Positions 43,070 to 52,900 of a stretch of DNA of 64,000 bases are shown piece by piece. The DNA lies in assembly GCF_014643835.1 (NCBI RefSeq), contig NZ_BMKD01000003.1:558001-622000 (forward strand), written 5' to 3'. The translations under genes were made by a program, and so were the position numbers. The notes under the pieces were generated by a model, which searched no databases, was not told where the DNA came from, and saw only the letters and a program-made list of their open reading frames with translations. The first letter of the stretch is position 1. The number at the start of each line of letters is the position of its first letter. The DNA is from Mucilaginibacter rubeus. GTDB taxonomy: Bacteria; Bacteroidota; Bacteroidia; Sphingobacteriales; Sphingobacteriaceae.

Positions 43070-44320
43070 ATGGCTACAGAAGTTAAGTGCCCAAGTTGTG
43101 GTTTCGGTTTTCCGATAGAAGAGGTAATGGCCGAGGAGTATAAAAAAGAGCTCAGGGTTAAAATGATGGATTATACCCGTCAAAAAGAAGAAGAATACCG
43201 CAAAAAGGATGAGGAGTTTTTAAATAAGGAGCGCCAACAGCAGGCAGCCTTTGAACAAAGGCTTAACAACGAAAAAAAGCAATTGCAGCAAACGCTTGAA
43301 GACAACCTGCGTAAAACCATAAGCCAGGATTTTGAGAACCAGCTTGTACTGCTTAAAAATTCAGCCGCTGAAACTGAGGAAAAACTAAAACTATCACGCC
43401 AGAAAGAGCTGGAGTTTTTGCAGCGCGAGAAACAACTGCATCAAAAGGAAGAGGAAATGGAGCTTGCCATACAGCGCAAGCTGCAGGAGCAACGGAACGA
43501 ACTTACCGACCAGATCCGCAAGCAGGAAGCCGAACGCCACAGCATAAAAGATACCGAATACCAGCTAAAGGTAAAGGAGCTTGAAAAACAGCTTGACGAC
43601 CAGAAGAAACTGGCCGATGAAATGAAGCGCAAAGCCGAGCAGGGTTCTATGCAGTTGCAGGGCGAAGCCCAGGAACTGATACTGGAAGAGTTATTACGCA
43701 ATTATTTCCCGTTCGATATCATAAGCGAAGTAGGGAAGGGCGTACGCGGTGCCGACTGCGTACAAACTGTGCGTAACCAGTTTGGCCAGGAGTGCGGCCG
43801 CATTATTTATGAAAGCAAGCGTACCAATGCTTTTTCGGCAGACTGGATCGAGAAGCTTAAAAAAGACATGCGAAGCATGGGGGTTGATGTAGCCGTTATT
43901 GTAACCCAATGCTACCCAAAAGGCATGGATTGTTTTGGCGAGCGTGACGGGGTTTGGATTTGTAGTTTTGATGAGGTAAAGGCAGTATCCTACATTTTAA
44001 GGGATGGCGTGATGAAATTATCAAACCTGGCCAAATCACAGGATAATAAAGGTGATAAAATGCACCTGTTGTATGATTACCTTACCAGCAGCGAGTTTTC
44101 GGAGCAATGGAAGGCTATTCGTGAAGGATATATGAGCATGCGCCAATCCATTCAGCGCGAACGCGATGCCATGGAAAAACTCTGGAAAGCCCGCGAAAAG
44201 CAATTGGATAAAGTGCTGCTAAGTGCCGCTCACATCCGCGGCAGTATTGAAGGGATTGCGGGGAGTGATACTATTCAGCTTAACCTTACCGATGATGAGG
44301 ATGCGTTGCTGTTGGAGTAA
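43070..44320 (+). CDS. DUF2130-family protein (coiled coil plus PD-(D/E)XK-like nuclease)
   Basis: The start at 43070 is followed by a CPSCGFGF zinc-ribbon half-site, then a long coiled coil (about residues 25-210), then the DUF2130 core (LILEELLRNYFPFDIISEVG, GADCVQTVRN, IIYESKRTNAFSADWIEKLK). E, D and E-x-K placements agree with a PD-(D/E)XK nuclease fold. A C-terminal helical part ends in LLLE. The biological role is not known. It lies upstream of the LanB cluster, 438 bases away. Confidence 0.85.
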   Translation: MATEVKCPSCGFGFPIEEVMAEEYKKELRVKMMDYTRQKEEEYRKKDEEFLNKERQQQAAFEQRLNNEKKQLQQTLEDNLRKTISQDFENQLVLLKNSAAETEEKLKLSRQKELEFLQREKQLHQKEEEMELAIQRKLQEQRNELTDQIRKQEAERHSIKDTEYQLKVKELEKQLDDQKKLADEMKRKAEQGSMQLQGEAQELILEELLRNYFPFDIISEVGKGVRGADCVQTVRNQFGQECGRIIYESKRTNAFSADWIEKLKKDMRSMGVDVAVIVTQCYPKGMDCFGERDGVWICSFDEVKAVSYILRDGVMKLSNLAKSQDNKGDKMHLLYDYLTSSEFSEQWKAIREGYMSMRQSIQRERDAMEKLWKAREKQLDKVLLSAAHIRGSIEGIAGSDTIQLNLTDDEDALLLE

Positions 44321-44758
44321 TTAATGTAGTTTCAGTCGGTCCATATGCTATCGCGAACGTCGTCGCTTGTGGTTATCATGCTGTGTCATGCGGATTGCTT
44401 GCAAATTGATAACCCGAACCTCGGCTATAAGTGAAGGCCCTGGAATCAAGTGTGCTTAATTACCGAAGGATGATATTTTTGTAAGTTTTTGCTGCCCTAT
44501 TTAGGATAGTGTACTTGCATGGCAAACATTTTGATCGCCTTGTTAATATATCAATTTTTGCGTTAAATACAAAGGCATGAAGCAGGGCGATATTAACTAA
44601 ATTGATTAATCATTCTTGTTGAAATGATTAATCAATTTAGTTTTATAGTAACCATATTATAAACAAAGAAATAGACAGCACCCATAACAAACCTGCCAAT
44701 AAAAATAGCTTTTACTTAAATTAGCTGTTTACATACTGAACCTTGCCTGTACATCCAG
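44321..44758. other. 438-bp region with one large hairpin and no supported gene
   Basis: It contains the 44595-44642 hairpin and short frames (for example a 29-codon frame near 44346) with no leader-like sequence. No lanthipeptide-precursor-like frame is visible upstream of LanB1. Confidence 0.6.
44595..44642. repeat. 20-bp perfect inverted repeat upstream of LanB1
   Basis: AACTAAATTGATTAATCATT (44595-44614) pairs perfectly with its complement (44623-44642) across an 8-base loop. It is followed by TTTTAT. It may be a terminator or an operator. Confidence 0.75.
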
Positions 44759-47743
44759 ATGAAAGTTAATTTTATTAACGGTTTAATTTTACGCTCTGCT
44801 GCTTTGTCGTACAGGCAAAAGCTTGATAAAAAAAGCTTGCTTACATTATGGAATAACAGGTTAATCAAAGAAAGTATTTACCTGGCAAGTAAATCGCTTT
44901 ATAATGAACTGGATGCTTTTTTTGCAAACGGGCAGCAAACGAAAGCTAAAGAAGCTCAATTACTATCAAGTTTTTATAAATATATGGCCCGTATGGCAAA
45001 CCGGGCTACGCCGTTTGGGCTGTTTGCGGGTTGTTCATCGGTTTACTGGGGGGCTGCAAATAAAGTAAAACTTACGGCAAAGTTCAGGAGACATGTAGTG
45101 CCCGACGCTGTGGTGAGTTTCTCGCTTGCCAAACAAATTGAAAACTCCAATCAATTATCTGCAGGATATAAGCTGAATAATACCCTTTATAAAGTTGGGG
45201 GCGATTTGCGATTTATTACTTATCAAATTATTGATAACCAGAGGGTTTACCAGGTGAGCGCCATTGCCTGCAATGAGGTGCTTGATGACATAATTGCCGT
45301 TGTTGGTGATAAAATATGGAATAAACAACAACTGCTCGAAAAATTCCCGGATTTTGAGCCTGATGATTTCATTGTGTTTATTAATGACCTTATTGAAGGG
45401 CAACTGCTAAAACCGGCATTTGAGCCGGCAATAGGGTATGATTTTCCGGTCTTTTTGCAAAAGACTGATGATCCGGGATTAAGGGATACCATTAATGAAT
45501 TGGTCGATTTGCTTAATAAAATTAATAATGGAGATGTTGAAAGCTCAAACTGGTTTTCGTTATATACTGCTATTGAACAAATTACTAATCACATAACCGG
45601 CAGGGAACTTAAAGACCAGGTACATGTAACCAGGTTTAACGAGATGGAAAGCCGGGAGCTTGACCAATCATTGCAATGGAAAATAACTAAGGCGATTGTA
45701 TTGCTTAATAATGTGAGTGCCGTGGCTCCCAATAAAAGGATTGAGCAGTTTAAAGGCAGGTTCAGGAAAAGGTATGAGGAGCAGAGCGTACCGCTGCTGG
45801 AGGCATTTGACACCGATACAGGAATCGAATACGGACAATGGTATGAGCATGAAACCCTTTTTACAGAAGGGCTGTACACCGGAAGTGAAGGGGGCCCTTC
45901 GTGGGTGGATTATACAGAAATAGATTTTAAAATGCTCAACCTGTTAAACCGCGCCAAAATTGAAAAACAGTATAAAGTTATTATACCTGATAATTTTGCC
46001 AGGGAACGCAGCCCGGATCATTTGCCATTTTCCATGTCGGCGGTTTTTCAGCTTTTTGAAAACGATATGGTATACCTGGAGAGAGTTACCGGGCCCGGCG
46101 CTTTAAACATGATAGCACGGTTTGCAGTTGGGGATGCCGAAATTTATAAAACAGGTTTAGAGATAGCGGCAAAGGAGATCGCCAACTGCCCGGATGCCAT
46201 GTTTGCCGAAGTGATCCATATGCCCGAAGAACGGATCTTAAACGTCATGATGCACCCGCCTTTCTGGCCCCATGAACTGGCTTATATTGATGATGCCAAG
46301 GGAAGTTCAGTTTTGAGGCTTGACGATATCTACATAAAGCTTGAGCAGGGCGTTTTTAAATTGTTTTCAAAAAAACATCAGCGGGAAGTAGTTCCGCGCT
46401 TAAGCAGTGCTTATAATTATAACAGGTCGCAGCACCCCATTTACACCTTTTTGTGCGATATCCAGCATCAGCGGGGCAATGGCAGCTTAAGTTTTAACTG
46501 GGGGGCACTCTCTACAGATTTTGTATTTTTTCCACGCGTTGAAACCAGCTTTGGCGTTATCCTGCACCGTGCCACCTGGAAGTTTACGCCCGCTATCTTG
46601 GGTGAACTTTGCAAGGCTGAAAAATTCATGGATAAATTCGGCGATTTGTTTAACAGCTTTAGGAATGAGTGGTTACTGCCCGATAAATTTTATATAATAA
46701 AGGGCGATAATGAATTACTGATTGATACTGAAAATGAGATTAGTATACAGGTACTTGCAAAGGAAATAGCAAGGCAGGACCCGGTTTTGATTTTATCTGA
46801 GTGTATTCACCTTCAGCATGAGGCTATTGTACGAGATGTGGATGGCGATCCTTACATGCACCAGTTTGTTGCACCCTTCCATTTCGACAGGCCTTTGAAG
46901 CCCCCATATTTCCAATATATTGAAAATACGCTTCAGCGTAATTTTTTTCCCGGAAGCGAGTGGTTATTTATCAAGCTATATCTCAGCAGTAACATCGCCA
47001 ACGAGGTGCTGTTAAAATTGGATGAACTGTTAAATTATTCAGGTACTGTTAAAATAAAACAATGGTTTTTTATCCGGTACCATGACCCGGATAATCACAT
47101 CCGGGTTAGGATTAATTTGCTTGATGAGGGTGATTTTCAGGATGTTTACCTGGCTGTGCGCGAGGTATTGTCGCCATTTTTGACAAGCGGGCAGCTTCAT
47201 GTTGTACAACTTGATACCTACGTGCGCGAACTGGAACGTTACGGGCAACAAATTGAACAAGCCGAGGGCCTTTTTTGCATTGAAACTTCGTTTTGCTGCA
47301 GCGTATTCAGGCTGCTTGAAAGCAACCGCTATGATACGGAAGACTGGCTCCTGATTTTTTGGCTGATCAAAGATTACCTAAACCTGATGAGCAATGACCT
47401 AAACGACCAACTGCAATTTGTTGAAAGGCAGCAGGCTTATTTTTTTGCCGAGTTTGATGATAAGGCGGTTAAAATACAGATTGATCAATTATATAGAAAA
47501 TATCATGGCAGCCTTAATAACCTGCTTTTAGCATATGATGACCTGCTTCGGCAAAAAAGAATGCAGGTAGAATTACTGCTGCAAAACTACACTATTGATT
47601 GGAATGCGAAGTTTTTGAGCAGCGTGATCCACATGGCAGTTAACCGCTATTTTAGCAGCCGGCAGCGCCTGCATGAGTGCATCCTGTACGGGATGCTCTT
47701 AAAGTTCCTTAAATCGGAAAAAGCCCGTAAAGGGAAAGTATAG
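44759..47743 (+). CDS. LanB1: full-length class I lanthipeptide dehydratase (994 aa)
   Basis: The N-terminal glutamylation part carries NRATPFGLFAGC (residues 81-92), a hallmark of LanB. The C-terminal elimination part (SpaB_C, starting FFPGSEWLFIKLYLSS) has HIRVRI (R782, R784), RELERYG (E824, R827) and IHMAVNR (H958). These align in position with the NisB residues reported for glutamate elimination (Arg786, Arg826, His961). LanB enzymes use glutamyl-tRNA to dehydrate Ser/Thr. The gene lies alone on the plus strand, convergent with the response regulator (1-base gap). Confidence 0.93.
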   Translation: MKVNFINGLILRSAALSYRQKLDKKSLLTLWNNRLIKESIYLASKSLYNELDAFFANGQQTKAKEAQLLSSFYKYMARMANRATPFGLFAGCSSVYWGAANKVKLTAKFRRHVVPDAVVSFSLAKQIENSNQLSAGYKLNNTLYKVGGDLRFITYQIIDNQRVYQVSAIACNEVLDDIIAVVGDKIWNKQQLLEKFPDFEPDDFIVFINDLIEGQLLKPAFEPAIGYDFPVFLQKTDDPGLRDTINELVDLLNKINNGDVESSNWFSLYTAIEQITNHITGRELKDQVHVTRFNEMESRELDQSLQWKITKAIVLLNNVSAVAPNKRIEQFKGRFRKRYEEQSVPLLEAFDTDTGIEYGQWYEHETLFTEGLYTGSEGGPSWVDYTEIDFKMLNLLNRAKIEKQYKVIIPDNFARERSPDHLPFSMSAVFQLFENDMVYLERVTGPGALNMIARFAVGDAEIYKTGLEIAAKEIANCPDAMFAEVIHMPEERILNVMMHPPFWPHELAYIDDAKGSSVLRLDDIYIKLEQGVFKLFSKKHQREVVPRLSSAYNYNRSQHPIYTFLCDIQHQRGNGSLSFNWGALSTDFVFFPRVETSFGVILHRATWKFTPAILGELCKAEKFMDKFGDLFNSFRNEWLLPDKFYIIKGDNELLIDTENEISIQVLAKEIARQDPVLILSECIHLQHEAIVRDVDGDPYMHQFVAPFHFDRPLKPPYFQYIENTLQRNFFPGSEWLFIKLYLSSNIANEVLLKLDELLNYSGTVKIKQWFFIRYHDPDNHIRVRINLLDEGDFQDVYLAVREVLSPFLTSGQLHVVQLDTYVRELERYGQQIEQAEGLFCIETSFCCSVFRLLESNRYDTEDWLLIFWLIKDYLNLMSNDLNDQLQFVERQQAYFFAEFDDKAVKIQIDQLYRKYHGSLNNLLLAYDDLLRQKRMQVELLLQNYTIDWNAKFLSSVIHMAVNRYFSSRQRLHECILYGMLLKFLKSEKARKGKV

Positions 47744-47744
47744 C

Positions 47745-48482
47745 TTACTTGAACATCTTATTATTGAGCAGTGCGAAAAAGCTGTCGCGGTAAGTAACCC
47801 CTATGGGGATCTTTTCTTTAATCTTATCAAAGATCACCATGTTGCCATCAATAGCTTTAATGCGTTTTAAAGCAATAATGTACGATTTATGGGTCCGCGC
47901 AAAATTTTCCTGGGGTAGGGTATCAACCAAGGTTTTCATGCTCACCAACGAGATATGCCGTTCATTTTCTGTAAAAACCGAACAGTAATTTTTAAGTCCT
48001 TCTATATAAATGATATCCTCAAAGTTGATGCGCACAATTTTACCGTGATCGGTTTTCAGGTAAAATGAGTCGGGCTTTGGCTGCAGGTCAATTACCGGCG
48101 CTGGCTTATTAGATGAAAGCAGTATTAGCTTGTCAAGGGCTTTTTGTGAAGCCTGTAAAAACCTGTCGAAAGCGAAGGGCTTAAGCAGGTAATCGAGCAC
48201 ATTGTTTTCAAATCCCGCCAGCGCAAATTCACTAAAGGCTGATGTTATGATGATCTCCGTGCTTTTAGGCAGCATTTTAATAAGGTCGATACCCGAAAGC
48301 TCAGGCATGTTTATATCAAGAAAAATGAGGTCAGTGGCTGATCCTTTTAAATATAATAGTGCTTCAATAGGATTGGTAAACGTTTCGGTAAGGTTAATGA
48401 AAGGCACTTTTGATATAAAATCGCTTAAAATATCAATGGCATAAGGCTCGTCCTCAACTATAATACAGTTAATTACTTTCAT
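47745..48482 (-). CDS. LytTR-family response regulator
   Basis: This 245-aa protein has a receiver domain (VEDEP, phospho-acceptor Asp56 in LIFLDINMPE, DYLLKPF with Lys) and a C-terminal LytTR DNA-binding domain (EDIIYIEGLKNYCSVF, then LPQENFARTHKSYIIAL). The 14-base overlap with the histidine-kinase gene shows co-transcription. It probably regulates the lanthipeptide cluster, directly by position. Confidence 0.93.
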   Translation of the reverse strand: MKVINCIIVEDEPYAIDILSDFISKVPFINLTETFTNPIEALLYLKGSATDLIFLDINMPELSGIDLIKMLPKSTEIIITSAFSEFALAGFENNVLDYLLKPFAFDRFLQASQKALDKLILLSSNKPAPVIDLQPKPDSFYLKTDHGKIVRINFEDIIYIEGLKNYCSVFTENERHISLVSMKTLVDTLPQENFARTHKSYIIALKRIKAIDGNMVIFDKIKEKIPIGVTYRDSFFALLNNKMFK

Positions 48483-49551
48483 GATATTTTAAAGGCATGG
48501 TAAGTTTGCATTCATAGCTATTGTGCGTTTCATCCACCAGTAGTTCATATCCGTCCCGGCCATATTCGTCCGTTAATCTTTCGCGAATATAATTTAATCC
48601 TATCCCGTTCGATTGTATTTTGTTAACGCTGTTATTGTTTTTATAATTAAGCGAATAAAAATGCAGCTTCCCATCTACAACGGTAATGCTCAACACAGCC
48701 TCCTTTGTGCTTTGATTGAAAATGCCGTGCTTAAACATGTTTTCGATGAGGGTAATTAAAACCAATGATACTACCTTATACGGAATAACACCGCTTTCGA
48801 TACTTATCTTCATAAAAAAAGCTTTGCTGCGGTCTTCATGAATTTTTATGAAGTCTTTGATATAGGCAAGCTCACTTTCAAGGCTGCTAAACCCGTCCTC
48901 ATTTTTGGTTAATGCATACCGCATAATGTTTGAAAGTGTGATGATTGATTGTCCTACTTCCGGGAGTTTCTTATAAGTTTCAGCATATAAAAAGCCGAGT
49001 GTATTAAATACAAAGTGCGGATTGATCTGTGATTTTATTACATTTAGTTCGGCCTGAAGGGCTTTCTTTTCAAGCTTTTGCTGTTGTTCAAGTATCTGAG
49101 CCTTTTCTATACTGTGTTGAGCCACTTCGCGTTCCCGTTGTATCAGTTCTCTTGCAAAGCCAAATGCAGCCCCCATTCCGCCAAAATATATTGTGCGCAT
49201 AATAAGGCTGGAGATTTTATCAGGATCGGCCGAAACCTGAAACGACGTATGGTATATCAATGCATCAACCTCAAGCTTAAACAATACCGTTATAGCAATG
49301 ATAGCCGTGGATACTACAAATAAAACAGGTGCCAGAAAAAAAACATTAGTGATCTTCTTACTTATGGCCCTTAAAATTTTCCAGGTGTTATAAAATATAA
49401 TGGCATTTACAATAAAAGCAAAAACAGTGCTTATGTCAATTTTTGAAAAATAGACAACGGCCTCTTCATATAATATATAAATAAGCCATCCAAGCAGGTG
49501 TTGAAAGAATACCCTTATCCTGGATTTTGGCCGCTCTGCATTCGTTGTCAT
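48469..49551 (-). CDS. LytS-type sensor histidine kinase
   Basis: This 360-aa protein has about four membrane helices in residues 15-135, then a coiled coil. The His_kinase box INPHFVFNTLGFL has His179, and the C-terminal HATPase has VLITLIENMFKHG and SNGIGLNYIRERL. It lacks a large sensory domain, like other LytS-type kinases paired with LytTR regulators. It is transcribed divergently from the precursor peptide gene. Confidence 0.93.
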   Translation of the reverse strand: MTTNAERPKSRIRVFFQHLLGWLIYILYEEAVVYFSKIDISTVFAFIVNAIIFYNTWKILRAISKKITNVFFLAPVLFVVSTAIIAITVLFKLEVDALIYHTSFQVSADPDKISSLIMRTIYFGGMGAAFGFARELIQREREVAQHSIEKAQILEQQQKLEKKALQAELNVIKSQINPHFVFNTLGFLYAETYKKLPEVGQSIITLSNIMRYALTKNEDGFSSLESELAYIKDFIKIHEDRSKAFFMKISIESGVIPYKVVSLVLITLIENMFKHGIFNQSTKEAVLSITVVDGKLHFYSLNYKNNNSVNKIQSNGIGLNYIRERLTDEYGRDGYELLVDETHNSYECKLTMPLKYHESN

Positions 49552-49696
49552 AAATTTTTTGTCCTGCTTTTAATGGGTTTGGTCGTCCCCAACGGCGCAT
49601 TGGTACTAATTTTTTCCTCTCCTGCATCCGCTTAGCCACATTTATCCTATAACAACAGATAAATCATCATTCACACCCTTTAAAAAGCTTAAAAGT

Positions 49697-49864
49697 ATGA
49701 AAAATTATAGCAAAGCATCTTTACCAAAGATCCAAATTAAACAAGTGCAAATTTTAAACCGGGCACTTACAAATAACATTGGAAAAAATGGTGGCACTGT
49801 AGATTTCTATATGACTATGACGGGTACTACAACAGAAAAAACTTCAAGTTCAACAGGGTTCTAA
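49697..49864 (+). CDS. Candidate cysteine-free precursor peptide (55 aa)
   Basis: This short ORF is absent from length-limited gene calls. The leader-like N-terminus (KASLPKIQIKQVQILNRAL) is helical and charged and ends at Gly32-Gly33, a double-glycine-type boundary. The tail TVDFYMTMTGTTTEKTSSST ends in GF, and 11 of its 22 residues are Ser or Thr. There is no cysteine anywhere. It lies 63 bases upstream of LanB2 on the same strand and 145 bases from the divergent kinase start. Dehydration without lanthionine formation is the natural expectation. The alternatives are a decoy peptide or spurious ORF. Confidence 0.7.
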   Translation: MKNYSKASLPKIQIKQVQILNRALTNNIGKNGGTVDFYMTMTGTTTEKTSSSTGF

Positions 49865-49927
49865 GGACGAACTTAGATCATATTAAGTATGTCTGTTTTA
49901 TGATAAGAACCATCAGAGGTAACTACA

Positions 49928-52900
49928 ATGAAAACAGCCAAATTATCCGAACAATATAAATTCTCATCGGGCCTGATGTTCAGGTTTCCTGCATTTGATT
50001 GCGTGGAAACAGTTGATAAAGAAACCATCAGGGCATTCACAAAAGATGAATTGTTTATGCAGGCGCTTTGGCTTACCTCTAAAAACTTGTATGAAGCGGT
50101 TTTGCATATAGATGATATTACAGATGCGAAAAAACTGGAGAAGCTTGAAATAACCTTGGCCAAATTTATTAACAGGAGCGCTACTGGCACCAATCCATCA
50201 GGGTTATTTGCAGGTTGCGCTCCTGTTACCTGGGGGAATACGAGCGATTTACAGCTTGGTAATGCTTACCAGCATGTAAGGCTTAATGTTGCCGCAGCGG
50301 TTAATTTGAACGGCCAAATTTTAAATAATCGTGTCATACGGACATTGTTAAGTTACAAGGTAAATAAAACAATGTATACCTTAAACGGGACCTACCTTAA
50401 AATTGACCGTCAAACTGTAAACCGTTGTAAATACAAAGCATCGCCGGTAAAGATATCTGATGATCTGCGGGTGGTTATCGGGTTTTGTGAAAACGCCAGG
50501 ACATACAATTCGATATGCTTATTTATAACGCAAAAACTTGGCAAAACTCCGGAATGTGCCGCTGCTTTTTTGGATCAATTGATTAAAAACCAGGTTTTGT
50601 GGAGTGAGCTTGAACCGTGTATTGAGAGCGGGGAATACCTTGACCAGGCCATTGGCATTTTTACCCGGTTGGCATACCAAAGTGCACAGGCACAAAACTA
50701 TTTATCAAAACTGAAAACCGTTAAGCAGGTGCTGACCGGCACCGATAATGTAATTACAAAAAATAATAAGGTTGCTATGATTTTGAAAGATTTGCCAGGT
50801 GATGCCTCACAGGGGACATTACTGCAGGTTGATTATTTTAGGCAGGCAGATTCGGCTACGCTTGATAAAGCTTATGCTGATAAATTGCTCGATGCCATTG
50901 ATCTGCTTAACCGGATCACACCCAGGCATCAAAGTAAAAACCTGGAAACGTTTATAAAACGCTTCCGCGACCGGTATCATGAGCGCGAGATTTTGCTAAC
51001 AGAAGCGCTTGATCCTGAAAAAGGTATCGGCTATGCCATAAACTGTTATACAGAACCATCTGGCTTTGCAGCTGATAAGGAAGATCTGCAATATACCAGC
51101 GCCGTGAAGTGGCTTATCGGGCAAATTGTTAACAATCCCGGGCAGGAAATTATCCATTTGCAAAAGTCACAGTTTGACGGCGTTAAGGCTTACGATGATG
51201 AGTTACCCCCAAGTTTTTCGGTAATGTTTCGTATTTCGGGCCATGACGAGCCCTTGCTGTATCTTGAACATTGCGGATGGCCGGCCGGTACCTCAATGTT
51301 TGGCCGTTTGGCTAATGCCGAGCGGAATTTTGGCCAGATCCTTGATGAAATAGCCGAAACAGAAACCCGTATTTATGAGCCGGCTATAGTTGCCGAAATT
51401 GTACACACGCCTGATGACTACCTGGGGAGCTTTACCTCCGCACCATATCGGGATTACCGGTTTCAAACGCCGGTAAACACTGGTGACCAGGAAGTTAATA
51501 TAACAGATCTGCTTGTATCTGTTAAAGGAAATAATGTTGTGCTGCGCTCGGCCAAATTAGGCAAACGGATTATCCCCCGCTTAAATACAGCATATAATTA
51601 CGGAATGACAGCCTTACCCATGTACCGGTTCCTGGCCGATCTGCAATGTCAGGATTCAAAATACGAGTTGGGGTTTAATCTTGATATATTACCTAAACTT
51701 GGGGTAACCAAAACGCCAAGGGTAGTTTATGAAGGTGTAATATTAGCCTTAAAAACCTGGTACATCACCAATGCTGATTTACAGCAGCTGTTAAAAGAAC
51801 TGGCAGTTGATTACAACGAAGCGTGGGCGAAGTTTGTTAAATACTGGGATCTGCCTGAGGCTTTTGTTTTTACAGATATTGATAGTGAATTGGTCGTACA
51901 TACTAACAGCAGGCTTGAGGTTGCTGCATGGCTTTCGTCATGCAAGAAAAAGAATGAAATTATTTTAAAGGAATACATTGGCGAACGCGATAATATCATG
52001 CTTAAAAAGAAGGATGAAAAGCTTATCGGTAACCAATTTGTGGCTGTTTTAAAACGGGGCGAAAAGATAGCCGGCAAGTATACCGGTATGGGGCCGCTTA
52101 GTACAAATGCAGCTAAACGTCAGTTTTTCCCGGGGGATGAATGGTTGTATGTAAAACTGTATTGCGGTATTGAAACTGCCGAGCATGTGATAGGCAATGA
52201 GCTGATACAGCTAAGCAAAAAGCTTTACCATGAAGACTTGATTGATCAGTGGTTTTATGTACGTTATGCTGATCCTGAACCTCATATTCGTTTCAGGGTC
52301 CATCTGGCTTCTGTATTTGCATTGGGCAGGGTCATTCAAAATATTAACAATTGCTTTTCGGCCTCAATTAAATCAAAGCAGATCTGGAAGGTTCAGTTTG
52401 ATACCTACGAGCGCGAACTAGAACGTTACGGAGAAGCATCCATTGAGCTTGTTGAACAGTTGTTTTTTAACGATAGCCTTGCCATAGCCAGCCTCATATC
52501 AAGAGCGGATGTGACCGAAAACTTTGAAGAGGTGAGGTGGCTTTGGGGACTGTTATCAATTGACAGGCTGTTGAACGATTTTGATTTTCAGATCGAACAA
52601 AAAAACGAGCTTATGAAGCTGCTTGTAGCTTCATCATATCCGGGCGTTAATTATGATAACCTGCTTTCAAAGCAACTGACTTTTAAATACAGGCATTACC
52701 GTAACAAGATTGAGGGCCTATTTCCCGAAGGCGCCGCGGTTGCAGGCAACGACCTGCTCAGGTACCGGAGTTTAAACAACAGGCCGGCAGCTTTATTGCT
52801 TGCCGAACTTATTTCATCCGGAACGGTGCCGCAAGATTTGAACCTGCTTGTGATCAGCCTTATTCAAATGAGTATGAACCGCTTGTTTAAGACCAGCCAG

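Noticed and set aside
44346-44435. A 29-codon frame upstream of LanB1 as a second precursor peptide
   Set aside because: It has no leader-like charge pattern, no Gly-Gly boundary and no Ser/Thr-rich tail.
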